Assembly: GCF_035989305.1 (NCBI RefSeq)
Contig: NZ_CP108514.1
Coordinates: 8,474,501-8,538,500, forward strand
Length of the DNA stretch: 64,000 nucleotides
Direction: 5' to 3'
Origin: Streptomyces sp. NBC_01233
GTDB lineage: Bacteria; Actinomycetota; Actinomycetes; Streptomycetales; Streptomycetaceae
Positions 17,686-27,760 of this stretch are shown one piece after another. The notes under the pieces are model-generated. The model was given only the letters and a program-made list of their open reading frames with translations, did no database searches and was not told the DNA's origin. Numbering within the stretch: the first letter of the stretch is position 1; each line of letters begins with the position of its first letter. Made by a program: the position numbers and the translations under genes.

Positions 17686-19755
17686 ATGGCCCGCAGGGGA
17701 AAGAACCCCGAGGTCGACTGGCCCGCGCGGCCCGATACGAGCCTCGCGCTCAACCGCATGGGCACGTTCGACTGGGACCTCGACAGTGGGCGGATGCACC
17801 TGGACCCCACCGCCCTCGAGGTCCTCGACCTGCGCCCGGACGAGTGGGACGGGACCTCCGAGGGGCTGCGGCAGCGCCTGGCCCCCGCCGAGGCGGCCCG
17901 CCTCGACGCCCGGGTCGCGCAGGCGATCAAGGACGGCCGGAGCCACTACGGGGCCTACGTACGCACCCGCCTCCGCGACGGAACGCCGGCCTGGACCCAC
18001 ATTCAGGGCCACATCCTGCGGAACCCGGACGGCCGCCCGTACCGCGTCATCGGGATCCTGCGCGACGCCGCCCACGACCCGGGCGACCCCGGGGCGGCCG
18101 GGGAGCAGGCCGAGGGGCGGCGCCGGATGACGGGCGTCGTCGAGCGGACCACCGCCATCCTCGCCCACGCCCGCACCGTCAACGACGTGACCGACGTCCT
18201 CAAGGACCCCCAGGCCCTCGGGCACCTCGGCGCGGTCAGCGTGATGCTGGGCATCGTCGACGGAGGCCGCATCCACCTGGTCGCGGAGGGGCAGCTCGGC
18301 TCGTACGTACCGGAGATCGAATACACGCGGATCGACGCGCGGTTCCCGATGAGCGAGGCCGTACGGACCATGCAGCCGGTCTTCCTCGTCTCGCGCGAGG
18401 AGTTCCAGAGCCGCTACCCGCAGCTGTGGCCGTACATCGAGCCGCTGTCCGTCCGCAGCGGGGTCTACTTGCCGCTGATCGCCCAGGGGCGGCCCATCGG
18501 GGCGCTCGGGCTGCTCTACACACGGGACGGGGAATTCACCGCCGAGGAGCGGAACCTGCTGATGGCACTCGGCAGCGGCGTTGCGCAGGGCCTCCAGCGA
18601 GCCATGCTCTTCGAGCAGGAGCACGACCTCGCCGAAGGGCTCCAGAGGGCCATGCTGCCCCGCCGGATCCCGGAGGTGCCGGGCGCGCGGATCGCCGTAC
18701 GCTACCGGTCCGCCCGGATGGGACGGGACATCGGCGGCGACTGGTACGACGTGATCCCGCTCGGCGACGGCCGCGTCGGGGTGATGATCGGCGACGTCGA
18801 GGGGCACGACACGGACGCGGCCGCCGTCATGGGGCAACTGCGCATCGTGATGCGCGCGTACGTCGTCGAGGGGCACACCCCGGCGACGGCGATGGCGCGG
18901 GCCTCCGCCTTCCTGCGCGAACTGGAGACGGAACGGTTCGCCACGTGCACGTACGCCGAGGTGGACCTCACCACCGGGATGCTCCGGATGGTCCGCGCCG
19001 GCCACCTCGACCCGGTCGTGCGGCGCGGGGACGGCAGCTGCCACCGCATCCAGGTGGCGGGCGGACTACCGCTCGGACTGCCGGCCCGCGAACAGCCCGG
19101 AACCGGCACCGGCTACCCCGTCACCAGCCTCGAGCTGCACCCGGGGGACACCCTGGTGCTGTGCACGGACGGTCTGATCGAACGCACCGGCGCGGACCAC
19201 GACACCGGCATGCGGGAGCTCATGGCCGCGGTCCACAGCGGCCCGGTGGACGTGGAGGAGCTCGCCGACGTGCTGTGCGACCTGGTCGGGGACTCCGGCG
19301 GGGGCGACGACATGGCCCTGCTCGTCCTGCGCCGTCGCGGCACGCCCGGCGCGCGCGGCGGCGGTCCGCTGCGCCAGCGGCTGGAACCGGGGGACACCGA
19401 AGCCCCGGGGCTGGCCAGGCACCTGATCCGGGCGGCGGTGGCCGCGTGGGGAGCGCGGGACCGGGCCGACGAGATCGAACTGGCGGCGGACGAGCTGATG
19501 ACCAACGCCCTGGTCCACACCGATGGCGGCGGCGACGTCAGCATGCGGCTCACGGTGCAGGGCCGGATCCGCATCGAGGTCGAGGACACCAGCAGCGCCC
19601 TGCCGAGACGGCGGGAGGCGGGGGACTGGGCCGTGTCGGGCCGCGGGCTGATGCTGGTGGAGCGGCTCGCGGACGAGTGGGGCGTGGAACCCCGGGGCGG
19701 CGGGAAGTGCGTGTGGTGCGAGTTCGCCCTCGCCGGACCGGAGCCGGGGGACTGA
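17686..19755 (+). CDS. PAS-GAF-SpoIIE phosphatase-RsbW-like ATPase protein
   Basis: A 689-residue cytoplasmic regulator. A PAS fold at about 20-125 (GTFDWDLDSGRMHLD, YRVIGILRD), a GAF domain at about 150-310, a SpoIIE/PP2C phosphatase at about 325-555 (metal-site motifs IGGDWYDVIPL and GDVEGHDTDAAAVM, then LVLCTDGLIE and DDMALLVL), and a C-terminal GHKL ATPase at about 575-680 (DELMTNALVHT N-box and GRGLMLVERL). Kinase-like and phosphatase modules in one chain can set the phosphorylation state of STAS antagonists such as those at 37.7, 53.1 and 54.6 kb. ATG 17686 follows GGGGAGAGTGAGACCC. It is monocistronic. Confidence 0.92.
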   Translation: MARRGKNPEVDWPARPDTSLALNRMGTFDWDLDSGRMHLDPTALEVLDLRPDEWDGTSEGLRQRLAPAEAARLDARVAQAIKDGRSHYGAYVRTRLRDGTPAWTHIQGHILRNPDGRPYRVIGILRDAAHDPGDPGAAGEQAEGRRRMTGVVERTTAILAHARTVNDVTDVLKDPQALGHLGAVSVMLGIVDGGRIHLVAEGQLGSYVPEIEYTRIDARFPMSEAVRTMQPVFLVSREEFQSRYPQLWPYIEPLSVRSGVYLPLIAQGRPIGALGLLYTRDGEFTAEERNLLMALGSGVAQGLQRAMLFEQEHDLAEGLQRAMLPRRIPEVPGARIAVRYRSARMGRDIGGDWYDVIPLGDGRVGVMIGDVEGHDTDAAAVMGQLRIVMRAYVVEGHTPATAMARASAFLRELETERFATCTYAEVDLTTGMLRMVRAGHLDPVVRRGDGSCHRIQVAGGLPLGLPAREQPGTGTGYPVTSLELHPGDTLVLCTDGLIERTGADHDTGMRELMAAVHSGPVDVEELADVLCDLVGDSGGGDDMALLVLRRRGTPGARGGGPLRQRLEPGDTEAPGLARHLIRAAVAAWGARDRADEIELAADELMTNALVHTDGGGDVSMRLTVQGRIRIEVEDTSSALPRRREAGDWAVSGRGLMLVERLADEWGVEPRGGGKCVWCEFALAGPEPGD

Positions 19756-19767
19756 GCGGGCGGTGTG

Positions 19768-19885
19768 TCAGGTGGTGATGGTGGCTACGGATTCGAGGCC
19801 GTAGGTGCGGGCGTAGCCGTTCTCGGTGCCGACGAGGAGGTCGATGACCTCGAAGTAGCGGTCCCAGAAAGGGGTTTCGCGCGCC
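19768..19885 (-). pseudogene. C-terminal relic of an unidentified gene
   Basis: The last 38 codons before a TGA at 19768 have almost exclusively G/C third positions and a protein-like sequence ([20 protein letters not shown], then [15 protein letters not shown]). Upstream the frame dissolves into arginine-rich noise and the GAGGCACC tandem repeat, and no plausible start is in register. It looks like the 3' end of a truncated gene. I cannot name the family. Confidence 0.5.
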
Positions 19886-19985
19886 TGGCACCCCCGCCAT
19901 GCAGCCGACAGAGGCCACCACTGGCTCCGCAACGCCATCCGTCGGACCCTCCGCACACCCGGGAGCCCAACCGCATGATCTGACC

Positions 19986-20041
19986 GAGGCACCGAGGCAC
20001 CGAGGCACCGAGGCACCGAGGCACCGAGGCACCGAGGCACC
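19986..20041. repeat. (GAGGCACC)7 microsatellite
   Basis: Seven perfect copies of an 8-bp unit. Because 8 is not a multiple of 3, gain or loss of one copy shifts any frame read through it. It lies in a 470-bp gene-poor gap (19756-20228) that otherwise contains only the relic at 19768-19885. Confidence 0.95.
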
Positions 20042-20228
20042 CGCCCGGCGGCGACGCACAGCAGTACGGTCAGAGCGGTCGCGAGGCCCTGCTGCGAGCG
20101 CAGCACGTCGACGCGCGGCGGGTGCTTGCCGACGGGCGCAGGATCAGCTGAACGTATGTCAGCCCGTTGACACGTCCGAACGATTCACCGAGGGGTCTGA
20201 GGGTTCCGGCCGTCCGACTGCCCAGCCG

Positions 20229-22211
<1,983 letters not shown>

Positions 22212-22340
22212 GGGCGTTCCTGGCTGGGGGAGAGTGACGGCGGGGGAAGGGTATGCCGCGGCCGGCCGGTCCGGGCGGATGAGGCGGCCGTGGCCGGGAT
22301 CGCCGTACGGGCGCTTGCACCTGCCGCCGTACGGGCTCCC

Positions 22341-22394
22341 GAACCGGTTTGTGAACCGGCTTCCGAACCGGTTCGTGAACCGGTTTGTGAACCG
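22341..22394. repeat. 12-bp tandem repeats between modA and modBC
   Basis: Four and a half units of about 12 bp beginning GAACCGG (GAACCGGTTTGT, GAACCGGCTTCC, GAACCGGTTCGT, GAACCGGTTTGT, then GAACCG). Several contain the palindrome AACCGGTT. Flanking CGTACGGG strings repeat as well. They lie in the 277-bp modA-modBC spacer, so they could affect messenger processing or bind a regulator. Confidence 0.75.
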
Positions 22395-22488
22395 CCCGTC
22401 GTACGGGCGTACTTGCGCGGGTACGCCGGGAGGGGCTGCCTGTCCCCCCGGGCCGGGCAGCCCCTCGTCATGCCGACGCCGGCGGCGC

Positions 22489-23301
22489 TCAGACCTTCTG
22501 GAAGCCCGCGTCCTGCAGGATCTTCCGGGCCTCGGGGGTGCTCAGCCAGGCCACGAACGCGGCCGCGGCCTCGGCGTTCTTGGACTGCTTCAGCGTGGCG
22601 GCCGGGTAGGAGGCCACGGCGTTCTGCTCGTCCGGGATGTCCACCGTGACGACCTTGTCGCCGGACTTGGCGGAGTCGGTCTTGTAGACGAGGCCGGCGT
22701 CGGCCTCGCCCAGCTCGACCTTGCTCAGCACGGCGCGGACGTTGGGCTCCTGGGAGACCGGCTTCACCTCGATCTTCTGGGCGTCGAGGATCTGCTTGCT
22801 GTAGCGGCCGACCGGGACCTCGGGCGCGGCGAGCACGACCTTGAGCTTGGTGTCGGCGAGGTCCTTGAGCTCGTCGATCTTGAACGGGTTGCCCTTGCCG
22901 GCCGCGATGACCAGGCGGTTCTTGGCGATGACCGTGGCGTCGCCGGTCTCGGCCCTCAGCCCGTCCATGGTCTTGGTGTCGGCGGTCACCAGCGCGTCGG
23001 CCGGGGCGCCCTGCTTGACCTGCGCGGCGAGCTCCTGTGAACCGGCGAAGGAGAAGGTGATCTCCGTACCGGGGTGGGTCTTCTCGTACTCGGCACCCGC
23101 GGTCTTGAAGACGTCGGTGAGGGAGGAGGCGGCGAGGACGGTGAGGTTCGCGGCCTTGGGCTGGGCGGAGGCCGAGGCGGAGCCGGGCGTGGAGCCGGCG
23201 GCGGGCTTGTCGTCCCCCTTGCCGCAGGCGGCCAGCGGTACGAGCAGGGCGGCGGTCAGCACGGCGGCCGCGGCACGGCGGCGGGTGGGGGTCGGGAACA
23301 T
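22489..23301 (-). CDS. modA: molybdate-binding lipoprotein ModA
   Basis: A 270-residue periplasmic-type binding protein with a lipoprotein signal (VPLAACGK lipobox, Cys26), a Ser/Ala-rich spacer, then the mature domain starting with NLTVLAASSLTDVF, the ModA signature whose serines hold the oxyanion. Other landmarks are FSFAGSQELAAQVKQGAPAD and the EADAGLVYKTD hinge. It delivers molybdate or tungstate to the permease at 20229-22211. The mod genes and the HTH-Mop gene upstream share one orientation, consistent with an operon read from 23.9 to 20.2 kb. Confidence 0.95.
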   Translation of the reverse strand: MFPTPTRRRAAAAVLTAALLVPLAACGKGDDKPAAGSTPGSASASAQPKAANLTVLAASSLTDVFKTAGAEYEKTHPGTEITFSFAGSQELAAQVKQGAPADALVTADTKTMDGLRAETGDATVIAKNRLVIAAGKGNPFKIDELKDLADTKLKVVLAAPEVPVGRYSKQILDAQKIEVKPVSQEPNVRAVLSKVELGEADAGLVYKTDSAKSGDKVVTVDIPDEQNAVASYPAATLKQSKNAEAAAAFVAWLSTPEARKILQDAGFQKV

Positions 23302-23491
23302 GAGCAGAGGCTCCTCGGTCGGGTCGGCGGCCGGCAGGTGCCGGTTCCGCGCGGTGGTGACCCGCGCCGGTGACGGGCGGAGCGGGCGGGGACGTTCGGC
23401 GGTGCTGAGCGGGGTGCGGGGGACCGCGGCGGACGGCGGGGATCGCGGGGCCGGTGGGCGGAACCGTCCGGGTTCCGTCGTGTCGTCCGGG

Positions 23492-23890
23492 TCAGGTGCG
23501 GTCGATGTGCACGCTGGTGGACTTCACGCGGGCGGTGGCCTGCATGCCGACCTCCAGTCCGAGCTCCTCGACGGCCTCACGGGTGAGCAGCGAGACCAGG
23601 CGGTGGGGACCTGCCTGGATCTCGACCTGGGCGGCCACGTCGCCGAGCTTGACGGCGGTGACGATGCCGGGGAAGGCGTTGCGTGCCGAGGTGTACGGCT
23701 CTCCGTCCTCGGCGTGTGCGCCCTGGCCCACCTCGACGGAGAAGGCCGCCAGGTCACGGCCGTTGATCAGGCGTCGGCCGCCTTCGTCGCGACGGGTCAC
23801 GACCCGGCCTGCGTCGGCCCAGCGGCGCGCGGTGTCCGGGCTGACGCCCAGCAGACGCGCCGCCTGTCCGATGGTGTAGGACTGCTGCAT
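23492..23890 (-). CDS. HTH-Mop (TOBE) molybdate-responsive regulator
   Basis: A 132-residue protein. Residues 1-50 form a MerR/excisionase-type helix-turn-helix (YTIGQAARLLGVSPDTARRW) with a basic wing (RRDEGGRRLINGRDLAAF). Residues 65-132 form a Mop/TOBE molybdopterin-binding domain (SARNAFPGIVTAVKLGDVAA). This combination binds molybdate and probably controls the mod genes directly downstream. A TTG three codons earlier is an alternative start; neither start has a clear ribosome site, so the message may be leaderless. It differs from proteobacterial ModE in having a single Mop domain and a MerR-like DNA head. Confidence 0.87.
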   Translation of the reverse strand: MQQSYTIGQAARLLGVSPDTARRWADAGRVVTRRDEGGRRLINGRDLAAFSVEVGQGAHAEDGEPYTSARNAFPGIVTAVKLGDVAAQVEIQAGPHRLVSLLTREAVEELGLEVGMQATARVKSTSVHIDRT

Positions 23891-24024
23891 GTGCGACAAG
23901 GTAGGCGCACGTATGGCGCGTTTGCAATTCTCTTGGGCTGATCTCCATAGCAGATGCCATGCCTCTTGGTGTATCGGCCAAAAGTCGTTCCGCTCTGCCC
24001 TGCCCGCCTCGCTAGAGTCGGGGC

Positions 24025-24423
24025 ATGGCAGATGAGGTAACGGGAACGGGAACGGAATCGGGCACGGTGCGGGTCGATGCGTGGATCTGGTCCGTGCGTC
24101 TGACCAAGACCCGCTCGATCGCGGCGACCGCCTGCCGGGCGGGCCATGTGAAGGTCAACGGGGAGCGCGCCAAGCCGGCGCAGGCGGTGCGCGCGGGTGA
24201 CGAGGTACGGCTCTTCCACGCGGGGCGCGAGCGGATCGTGGTGGTGAAGCGGCCCGTGTCCAAGCGGGTGGGCGCCCCCGTCGCCGCGGAGTGCCTGATC
24301 GACAAGAGCCCGCCGCCGCCGACTCCCGTGGAGGCCGCCGTGGTCGGCATCCGCGACCGCGGCGCCGGCCGCCCGACGAAGCGCGAACGCCGCGAGATCG
24401 AAACCCTCCGCGGGCGCCCGTAG
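24025..24423 (+). CDS. S4-domain RNA-binding protein (Hsp15-like)
   Basis: A 132-residue protein with an N-terminal S4 domain (residues about 14-60: VDAWIWSVRLTKTRSIAATA, CRAGHVKVNGERAKPAQAV) and a basic tail (RPTKRERREIETLRGRP). This matches ribosome-associated heat-shock Hsp15-type proteins, which bind free 50S subunits carrying nascent chains. It is monocistronic, divergent from the HTH-Mop gene and convergent with dhaM. Confidence 0.9.
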   Translation: MADEVTGTGTESGTVRVDAWIWSVRLTKTRSIAATACRAGHVKVNGERAKPAQAVRAGDEVRLFHAGRERIVVVKRPVSKRVGAPVAAECLIDKSPPPPTPVEAAVVGIRDRGAGRPTKRERREIETLRGRP

Positions 24424-24437
24424 CCGCCGGCGGCCCG

Positions 24438-24457
24438 GCCCCGGCGCGCCCCGGGGC
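24438..24457. terminator. bidirectional hairpin between convergent genes
   Basis: GCCCCGG/CCGGGGC arms with a 6-base loop in the 39-base gap between the S4 gene stop and the dhaM stop. Confidence 0.4.
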
Positions 24458-24462
24458 CCGGA

Positions 24463-24882
24463 TCAGGTCTTGCGGTAGGCGTAGGCCTCGGTCGCGGCCG
24501 AGGCCACTGCCGACAGGGGGAGGCCGCTGGAGGCGGCCACCACGGCGGCCACCGTGCCCTCCACGAAGGGCGCGTCCACCAGGCGGGAGTCCGGCGGGAG
24601 TTCGTCCTCCACGAGGAGGGCCTTCACCGTCAGCACCGAGCTGCCGAGGTCCGCCAGCAGCGCGACCCCGGCGCCCCGGTCCACCTCCCGCGCGGCCGCG
24701 ACGATCCGCTCCGCACTCGTGCCGAGCCCGCCGGCGGCGGTGCCGCCCGCCGCGGCCACCCGGGCCGGGGCGCCGCCCGCGGCCAGGCCGCGGGCCAGCT
24801 CGGCCACCGACTCCGCGACCGCTGCGCTGTGCGACACCAGCACGATGCCCACCAGCGCGGGGCTCTCCTCCGGGCCCGTCAC
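24463..24882 (-). CDS. dhaM: DhaM, phosphocarrier subunit of PTS-dependent dihydroxyacetone kinase
   Basis: A 139-residue EIIA-man-like protein. VGIVLVSHSAAVAESVAEL places the phosphoacceptor at His18, and the ADLGSSVLTVKALL segment is characteristic. It takes phosphate from HPr and re-charges ADP bound to DhaL. It lacks the HPr and EI-like extensions of E. coli DhaM, the usual short form in actinobacteria. Its ATG overlaps the dhaL stop (ATGA), so expression is coupled. Confidence 0.92.
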   Translation of the reverse strand: MTGPEESPALVGIVLVSHSAAVAESVAELARGLAAGGAPARVAAAGGTAAGGLGTSAERIVAAAREVDRGAGVALLADLGSSVLTVKALLVEDELPPDSRLVDAPFVEGTVAAVVAASSGLPLSAVASAATEAYAYRKT

Positions 24883-25493
24883 CGCGCGCCCTCCGCCGGC
24901 TCCGCCACGTCCGCCAGCGCCCTGAACAGCAACGCCGACGAGGTCGCGCCCGGATCCTGGTGACCGATGCTCCGCTCGCCCAGGTAGCTGGCCCGGCCCT
25001 TGCGCGCCTGCAGCGGGACCGTCGCCAGCGCCCCGTTCTCCGCCGCGTCCGCGGCCGCCCGGTACGACGTGTTCAGCTCGGTCACCGCCGGAACCAGCGC
25101 GTCCAGCATCGTCTTGTCACCCGGCGCCGCCCCGCCCAGCTGCGCCACCGCGGCCACCCCGGCGTACAGGGACTCGTGCAGCTCCGTGTCGGAGACCTCG
25201 GCCGCCTCCCCGAGCGCCTTGCCGGTGCGCCGCAGCAGCGTTCCGTACAGGGGCCCCGACGCCCCGCCGACCGTCGAGATGAGCGTCCTTCCGGCCAGTT
25301 GCAGCACCGCGCCCGGTGCCTCGGGGGCCGCCGCCTCCAGAGCCGGGAGCACCGCCGTGAAACCGCGGAGCAGATTGCTCCCGTGGTCGGCGTCCCCGAT
25401 GGGGGAGTCGAGCTCCGTCAGCCGGTCCGCCTCCCGCTCGACCGCGGCCGCGGCGGCCGCCATCCAGCGCCGGAAGAAGTCTGCGTCGCGCAC
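24879..25493 (-). CDS. dhaL: DhaL, nucleotide-binding subunit of dihydroxyacetone kinase
   Basis: A 204-residue all-helical protein with the magnesium/ADP site SPIGDADHGSNLLRGF near residues 30-45 and SGPLYGTLLRRTG in the following helix pair. It carries tightly bound ADP that DhaM phosphorylates, then passes the phosphate to dihydroxyacetone on DhaK. The GTG start at 25493 is preceded by CGAGGAGA. It lies 51 bases after dhaK and is coupled to dhaM. Confidence 0.93.
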   Translation of the reverse strand: MRDADFFRRWMAAAAAAVEREADRLTELDSPIGDADHGSNLLRGFTAVLPALEAAAPEAPGAVLQLAGRTLISTVGGASGPLYGTLLRRTGKALGEAAEVSDTELHESLYAGVAAVAQLGGAAPGDKTMLDALVPAVTELNTSYRAAADAAENGALATVPLQARKGRASYLGERSIGHQDPGATSSALLFRALADVAEPAEGAR

Positions 25494-25544
25494 CGGATCT
25501 CCTCGCCTCGCATCGGTCTGGCCAGCCCCACCGACACCATACGG

Positions 25545-26549
25545 TCAGCGACCCCACTGCAGCGCGGGGGTCTGGACGGGCGCGTCCCACAGCCGCAGTA
25601 GTTCCTCGTCGGCCCGGCACAGCGTCACCGAACACCCCGCCATGTCCAGCGACGTGACGTAGTTCCCCACGAGCACCCGAGCCACCCGCACATCCCGCGC
25701 GGCCAGCACCCGGGCCACTTCCGCGTGGAACCCGTACAGCTCCAGCAGCGGCGTCGCCCCCATCCCGTTGACCAGCGCCAGCACCGGCCCGTCCGCCGGA
25801 CCCACCTGCGCCAGCTCCTCCAGTACGGCGCCCACCGCGATGTCCGCGATCTCACCGGCCGGCATCATCGCCCGCCGCTCCCGGCCCGGCTCGCCGTGGA
25901 TCCCGATGCCCAACTCCAGCTGTCCGTCCGGAAGATCGAAGGTCGGGCTGCCCTTCGCGGGCGTGGTGCAGGCGCTCAGCGCCACCCCGAAGCTCCGCGA
26001 GGACGCGTTGACCCGGCGGGCGATCGCCGCGACCTGCTCCAGCGGCGCCCCCTCCTCGGCGGCCGCCCCGGCGATCTTCTCGACGAAGAGGGTGGCCCCG
26101 GTGCCGCGCCGCCCGGCCGTGTACAGGCTGTCGGTCACGGCGACGTCGTCGTCGACCAGGACGCGCTCGATCCGCAGGCCGTCCTCCTCGGCCAGCTCGG
26201 CGGCCATCTGGAAGTTGAGCACGTCCCCGGTGTAGTTCTTGACGACGAACAGCACCCCCTGACCGGAGTCCACGGCCGCGGCGGCCCGCATCATCTGGTC
26301 GGGCACCGGCGAGGTGAACACCTCGCCGGGACACGCGGCCGACAGCATCCCGTACCCCACGAACCCGGCGTGCAGCGGCTCGTGCCCGGACCCGCCCCCG
26401 GACACCACCCCCACCCGCCCACCGGCCCGCGCGTCACGCCGTACGACGACCCGCCGCTCCACGTCGACGTCCAGCTCGGGATGGGCGGCGGCCATCCCCC
26501 GCAGGGCGTCGGCGACCACGGTCTGCGGACTGTTGATCAGCATCCTCAT
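25545..26549 (-). CDS. dhaK: DhaK, substrate-binding subunit of dihydroxyacetone kinase
   Basis: A 334-residue protein of normal DhaK length. GGGSGHEPLHAGFVG (His56) and KNYTGDVLNF (Asp109) are catalytic-site motifs, and GIGIHGEPG carries His218, which binds dihydroxyacetone through a hemiaminal. ATG 26549 is chosen because AGGAG lies six bases upstream and MRMLIN matches family starts; an ATG two codons earlier is too close to that site. First gene of dhaKLM. It directs dihydroxyacetone into glycolysis as its phosphate. No DhaR/DhaS regulator is adjacent. Confidence 0.95.
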   Translation of the reverse strand: MRMLINSPQTVVADALRGMAAAHPELDVDVERRVVVRRDARAGGRVGVVSGGGSGHEPLHAGFVGYGMLSAACPGEVFTSPVPDQMMRAAAAVDSGQGVLFVVKNYTGDVLNFQMAAELAEEDGLRIERVLVDDDVAVTDSLYTAGRRGTGATLFVEKIAGAAAEEGAPLEQVAAIARRVNASSRSFGVALSACTTPAKGSPTFDLPDGQLELGIGIHGEPGRERRAMMPAGEIADIAVGAVLEELAQVGPADGPVLALVNGMGATPLLELYGFHAEVARVLAARDVRVARVLVGNYVTSLDMAGCSVTLCRADEELLRLWDAPVQTPALQWGR

Positions 26550-26604
26550 GCGCATCTCCTGGGGAGGTTGGCCGGTGACTCTCGGAGCAGTGTTTCGGCC
26601 GGGG

Positions 26605-27684
26605 TCAGTCCTCGGCAGCGGACAGCGCCGTCAGGCTCTCGCGGGTGGTACGGGTGTCGGGGTGGCTTTCACCGAGGAGACGGCGGTACCCGTTCACGCA
26701 GTGCCGGAGCAACTGTGCGGCTTCCTGCTCTCGTCCGCCGCCCCGTGCGACGAGCAGGGCGGCCAGTCCCTCCCGCGCCTTGTACGTTTCCAGGTGTTCC
26801 TCGCCCAGCGTCCGTGCTCGGCCCGACAGTGCTGAGCGCATCAGCGACTCCGCCTCGTCCAAGTGGCCGAGGTCGAACAGCACTCGCGCCAGGTTGTTGC
26901 GCGCCGTGAGTGTTTGCCGGTGCTCCGGGCCCGACAGGCGCGCTCGGTCGGCCACGACGGTGCGGAGCTCCGACTCGGCCTCTGCCAGTGCCCCGCGGCG
27001 GTGCAGAACGGCGGCGAGGTTGTTCCTCACGTCGGTGAGCCAGGAGTCCTGGTCCCCCTTGCGCTGCCGGGCCGTGCGCAGCAACCGCCGGCAGACGTTC
27101 TCGGCCTCCGCCAGGTCTTCGGTGTCGAGCAGCGCCACGGAGAGGTTGTTCAAGGCGGTCAGCGTGTCCGGGTGCTCGTCGCCGAGCTGCAGCGTGCGGT
27201 GTTCGACGACGTGCTGCCACAGCGCGGCAGCCTCCGGGGCGCGCCGAAGGTCTTCGAGGGCCTGGGCGAGGCCGCAGGATGCGGCCAGGGTGTCGGGATG
27301 TGACGGCCCCAGGCTCGCGGTCCGGACGGCAACGACATAGCGCCACAGTTCCTCGGCGGGGACGGGCTGCCCGTCGACGTGCAGGAGCGCCGCGTTCTCC
27401 GCCATGGCGACCAGTGTCTCGGGGTGCGTTTTCCCGAGCATCTCGGCTTTGGTGCTGGTCACTTGGCGGAAGAGGTCCAGCGCCATGGTCCGGTGCTCCG
27501 GCTTGCGTGCGAGGACGCGGGCCAGCCGGTGTCCTGTCTCCACCGTCTCCGGGTGGGATGGGCCGAGGCGACGGATCTGCTCGTTGAGCAGGGCCGGCAG
27601 CAGGCTCTCGGCAGGCAGCGTGATCTTGATCGTCTCCTGCCGTTCCGTCTTCCCGCGCTTGCGGAACAGATCCCTCAAGCCCAT
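26605..27684 (-). CDS. kinesin-light-chain-type TPR repeat protein
   Basis: A 359-residue soluble protein starting MGLRDLFRKRGKTER, a basic amphipathic head. From about residue 35 on it is made of 42-residue TPR_10/TPR_12 units, recognised by the recurring LG-HP-T motif (RLGPSHPETV, LGKTHPETL, LGPSHPDTL, LGDEHPDTLTALNN, LGEEHLETY, LGESHPDTRT), at least seven units. Such proteins are scaffolds often encoded next to NTPase or CHAT effectors; here a CHAT protein is 77 bases upstream in the same orientation. No enzymatic domain is seen. ATG 27684 follows GGGGAGGGGTGCTCC. Confidence 0.85.
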   Translation of the reverse strand: MGLRDLFRKRGKTERQETIKITLPAESLLPALLNEQIRRLGPSHPETVETGHRLARVLARKPEHRTMALDLFRQVTSTKAEMLGKTHPETLVAMAENAALLHVDGQPVPAEELWRYVVAVRTASLGPSHPDTLAASCGLAQALEDLRRAPEAAALWQHVVEHRTLQLGDEHPDTLTALNNLSVALLDTEDLAEAENVCRRLLRTARQRKGDQDSWLTDVRNNLAAVLHRRGALAEAESELRTVVADRARLSGPEHRQTLTARNNLARVLFDLGHLDEAESLMRSALSGRARTLGEEHLETYKAREGLAALLVARGGGREQEAAQLLRHCVNGYRRLLGESHPDTRTTRESLTALSAAED

Positions 27685-27760
27685 GGAGCACCCCTCCCCC
27701 ATCCGCCAGCCGTTGTTACTCGACGTTACACAATGAGTGCGTTGTGTGCAGTCGGGTTCG

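Noticed and set aside
19986..20041. CRISPR array
   Set aside because: The repeat is an 8-bp tandem unit without spacers and there are no cas genes nearby.
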